DNA of 48,858 bases from NCBI GenBank assembly GCA_041854955.1, contig JBHADF010000033.1, positions 1 to 48,858 on the forward strand, written 5' to 3'. Positions 48,788-48,858 of this stretch are shown one piece after another. Every line of letters begins with the position of its first letter. Within the stretch, counting starts at the first letter, position 1. The DNA is from CAMENZ01 sp041854955. GTDB lineage: Bacteria; Bacillota; Clostridia; Peptostreptococcales; Anaerovoracaceae. The translations under genes were made by a program, and so were the position numbers. Below the pieces are notes generated by a model that saw only the letters and a program-made list of their open reading frames with translations, ran no database searches and had not been told where the DNA came from.

Positions 48788-48856
48788 GCTTATTTTGAAG
48801 CTATTTAATGTTGTAACATCCATATTGACATATTTCATAACAACTTCCGCAAAATC
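48767..48856 (-). CDS. 3' end of a further gene, cut by the window edge
   Basis: The last 29 codons read DFAEVVMKYVNMDVTTLNSF, then KISKRSINW and TAA. The frame is open to the window edge, and the tail KRSINW recurs as KKSINW in leader copy 1. Too short to name. Confidence 0.35.
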   Translation of the reverse strand, partial: DFAEVVMKYVNMDVTTLNSFKISKRSINW

Positions 48857-48858
48857 AA

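Overview
The window looks like chromosome from a strictly anaerobic, low-to-moderate GC Gram-positive bacterium of the Clostridia (Eubacteriales; an Anaerovoracaceae-like lineage would fit, but this is inference). The reasons are the IspH-ribosomal S1 fusion, rubrerythrin behind a PerR/Fur regulator, a class B sortase, a Gram-positive Tad locus, a split methionine synthase, strong AGGAGG-type ribosome sites and several TTG starts. No rRNA, tRNA, CRISPR array, insertion sequence or prophage was seen.

Layout. 1-8166 (minus strand): a three-gene NuoE/NuoF/(ferredoxin-GltD-NuoG-like) redox complex, preceded by a PAP2 phosphatase, a HAD phosphatase and an MBL hydrolase. 8201-12734 (plus): a K+ uptake operon, trkA with two different trkH genes, whose promoter shares one palindromic -35 box with the divergent MBL promoter. 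12739-18014 (minus): rnr, the ispH-rpsA fusion and rarA. 18064-18524: an orphan HicB antitoxin under a promoter with a repeat operator. 18555-24705 (minus): a nine-gene Tad/Flp pilus operon including a 50-codon pilin. 24732-27956 (minus): an SPFH / zinc-ribbon / TPM membrane-stress operon like Bacillus YdjI-YdjG-YdjH but without pspA. 28073-30023: sortase B, then perR-rbr under a perfect 23-bp palindrome.

30063-31367: a PD-(D/E)XK-like nuclease next to a tandem array of 96-bp hairpin repeats. 31382-35873 (minus): a one-carbon/methionine operon, metF, a methionine synthase reactivation protein, metH core and ridA. 35902-37552 (plus): an alanine/Na+ symporter. 37578-38744 (minus): SppA. 38758-41812 (plus): a YtrA-type GntR repressor with its ABC transporter and an operator that matches the Bacillus YtrA site from memory. 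41791-44501 (plus): a secreted transglutaminase-like multidomain protein. 44521-46980 (minus): rdgB, a BrkB-family membrane protein and a lipid kinase. 46991-48858 (minus): paralogous small membrane proteins whose upstream leaders are also duplicated, with the tail of a further gene at the window edge.

The most interesting points are the Stn/HydABC-like complex with a catalytically empty molybdopterin-type domain, the duplicated immunity-like cassettes at the right edge, the 96-bp hairpin array, the orphan HicB with a possible hicA stub, and several precise promoter/operator architectures. All family assignments come from motif reading, with no database search.
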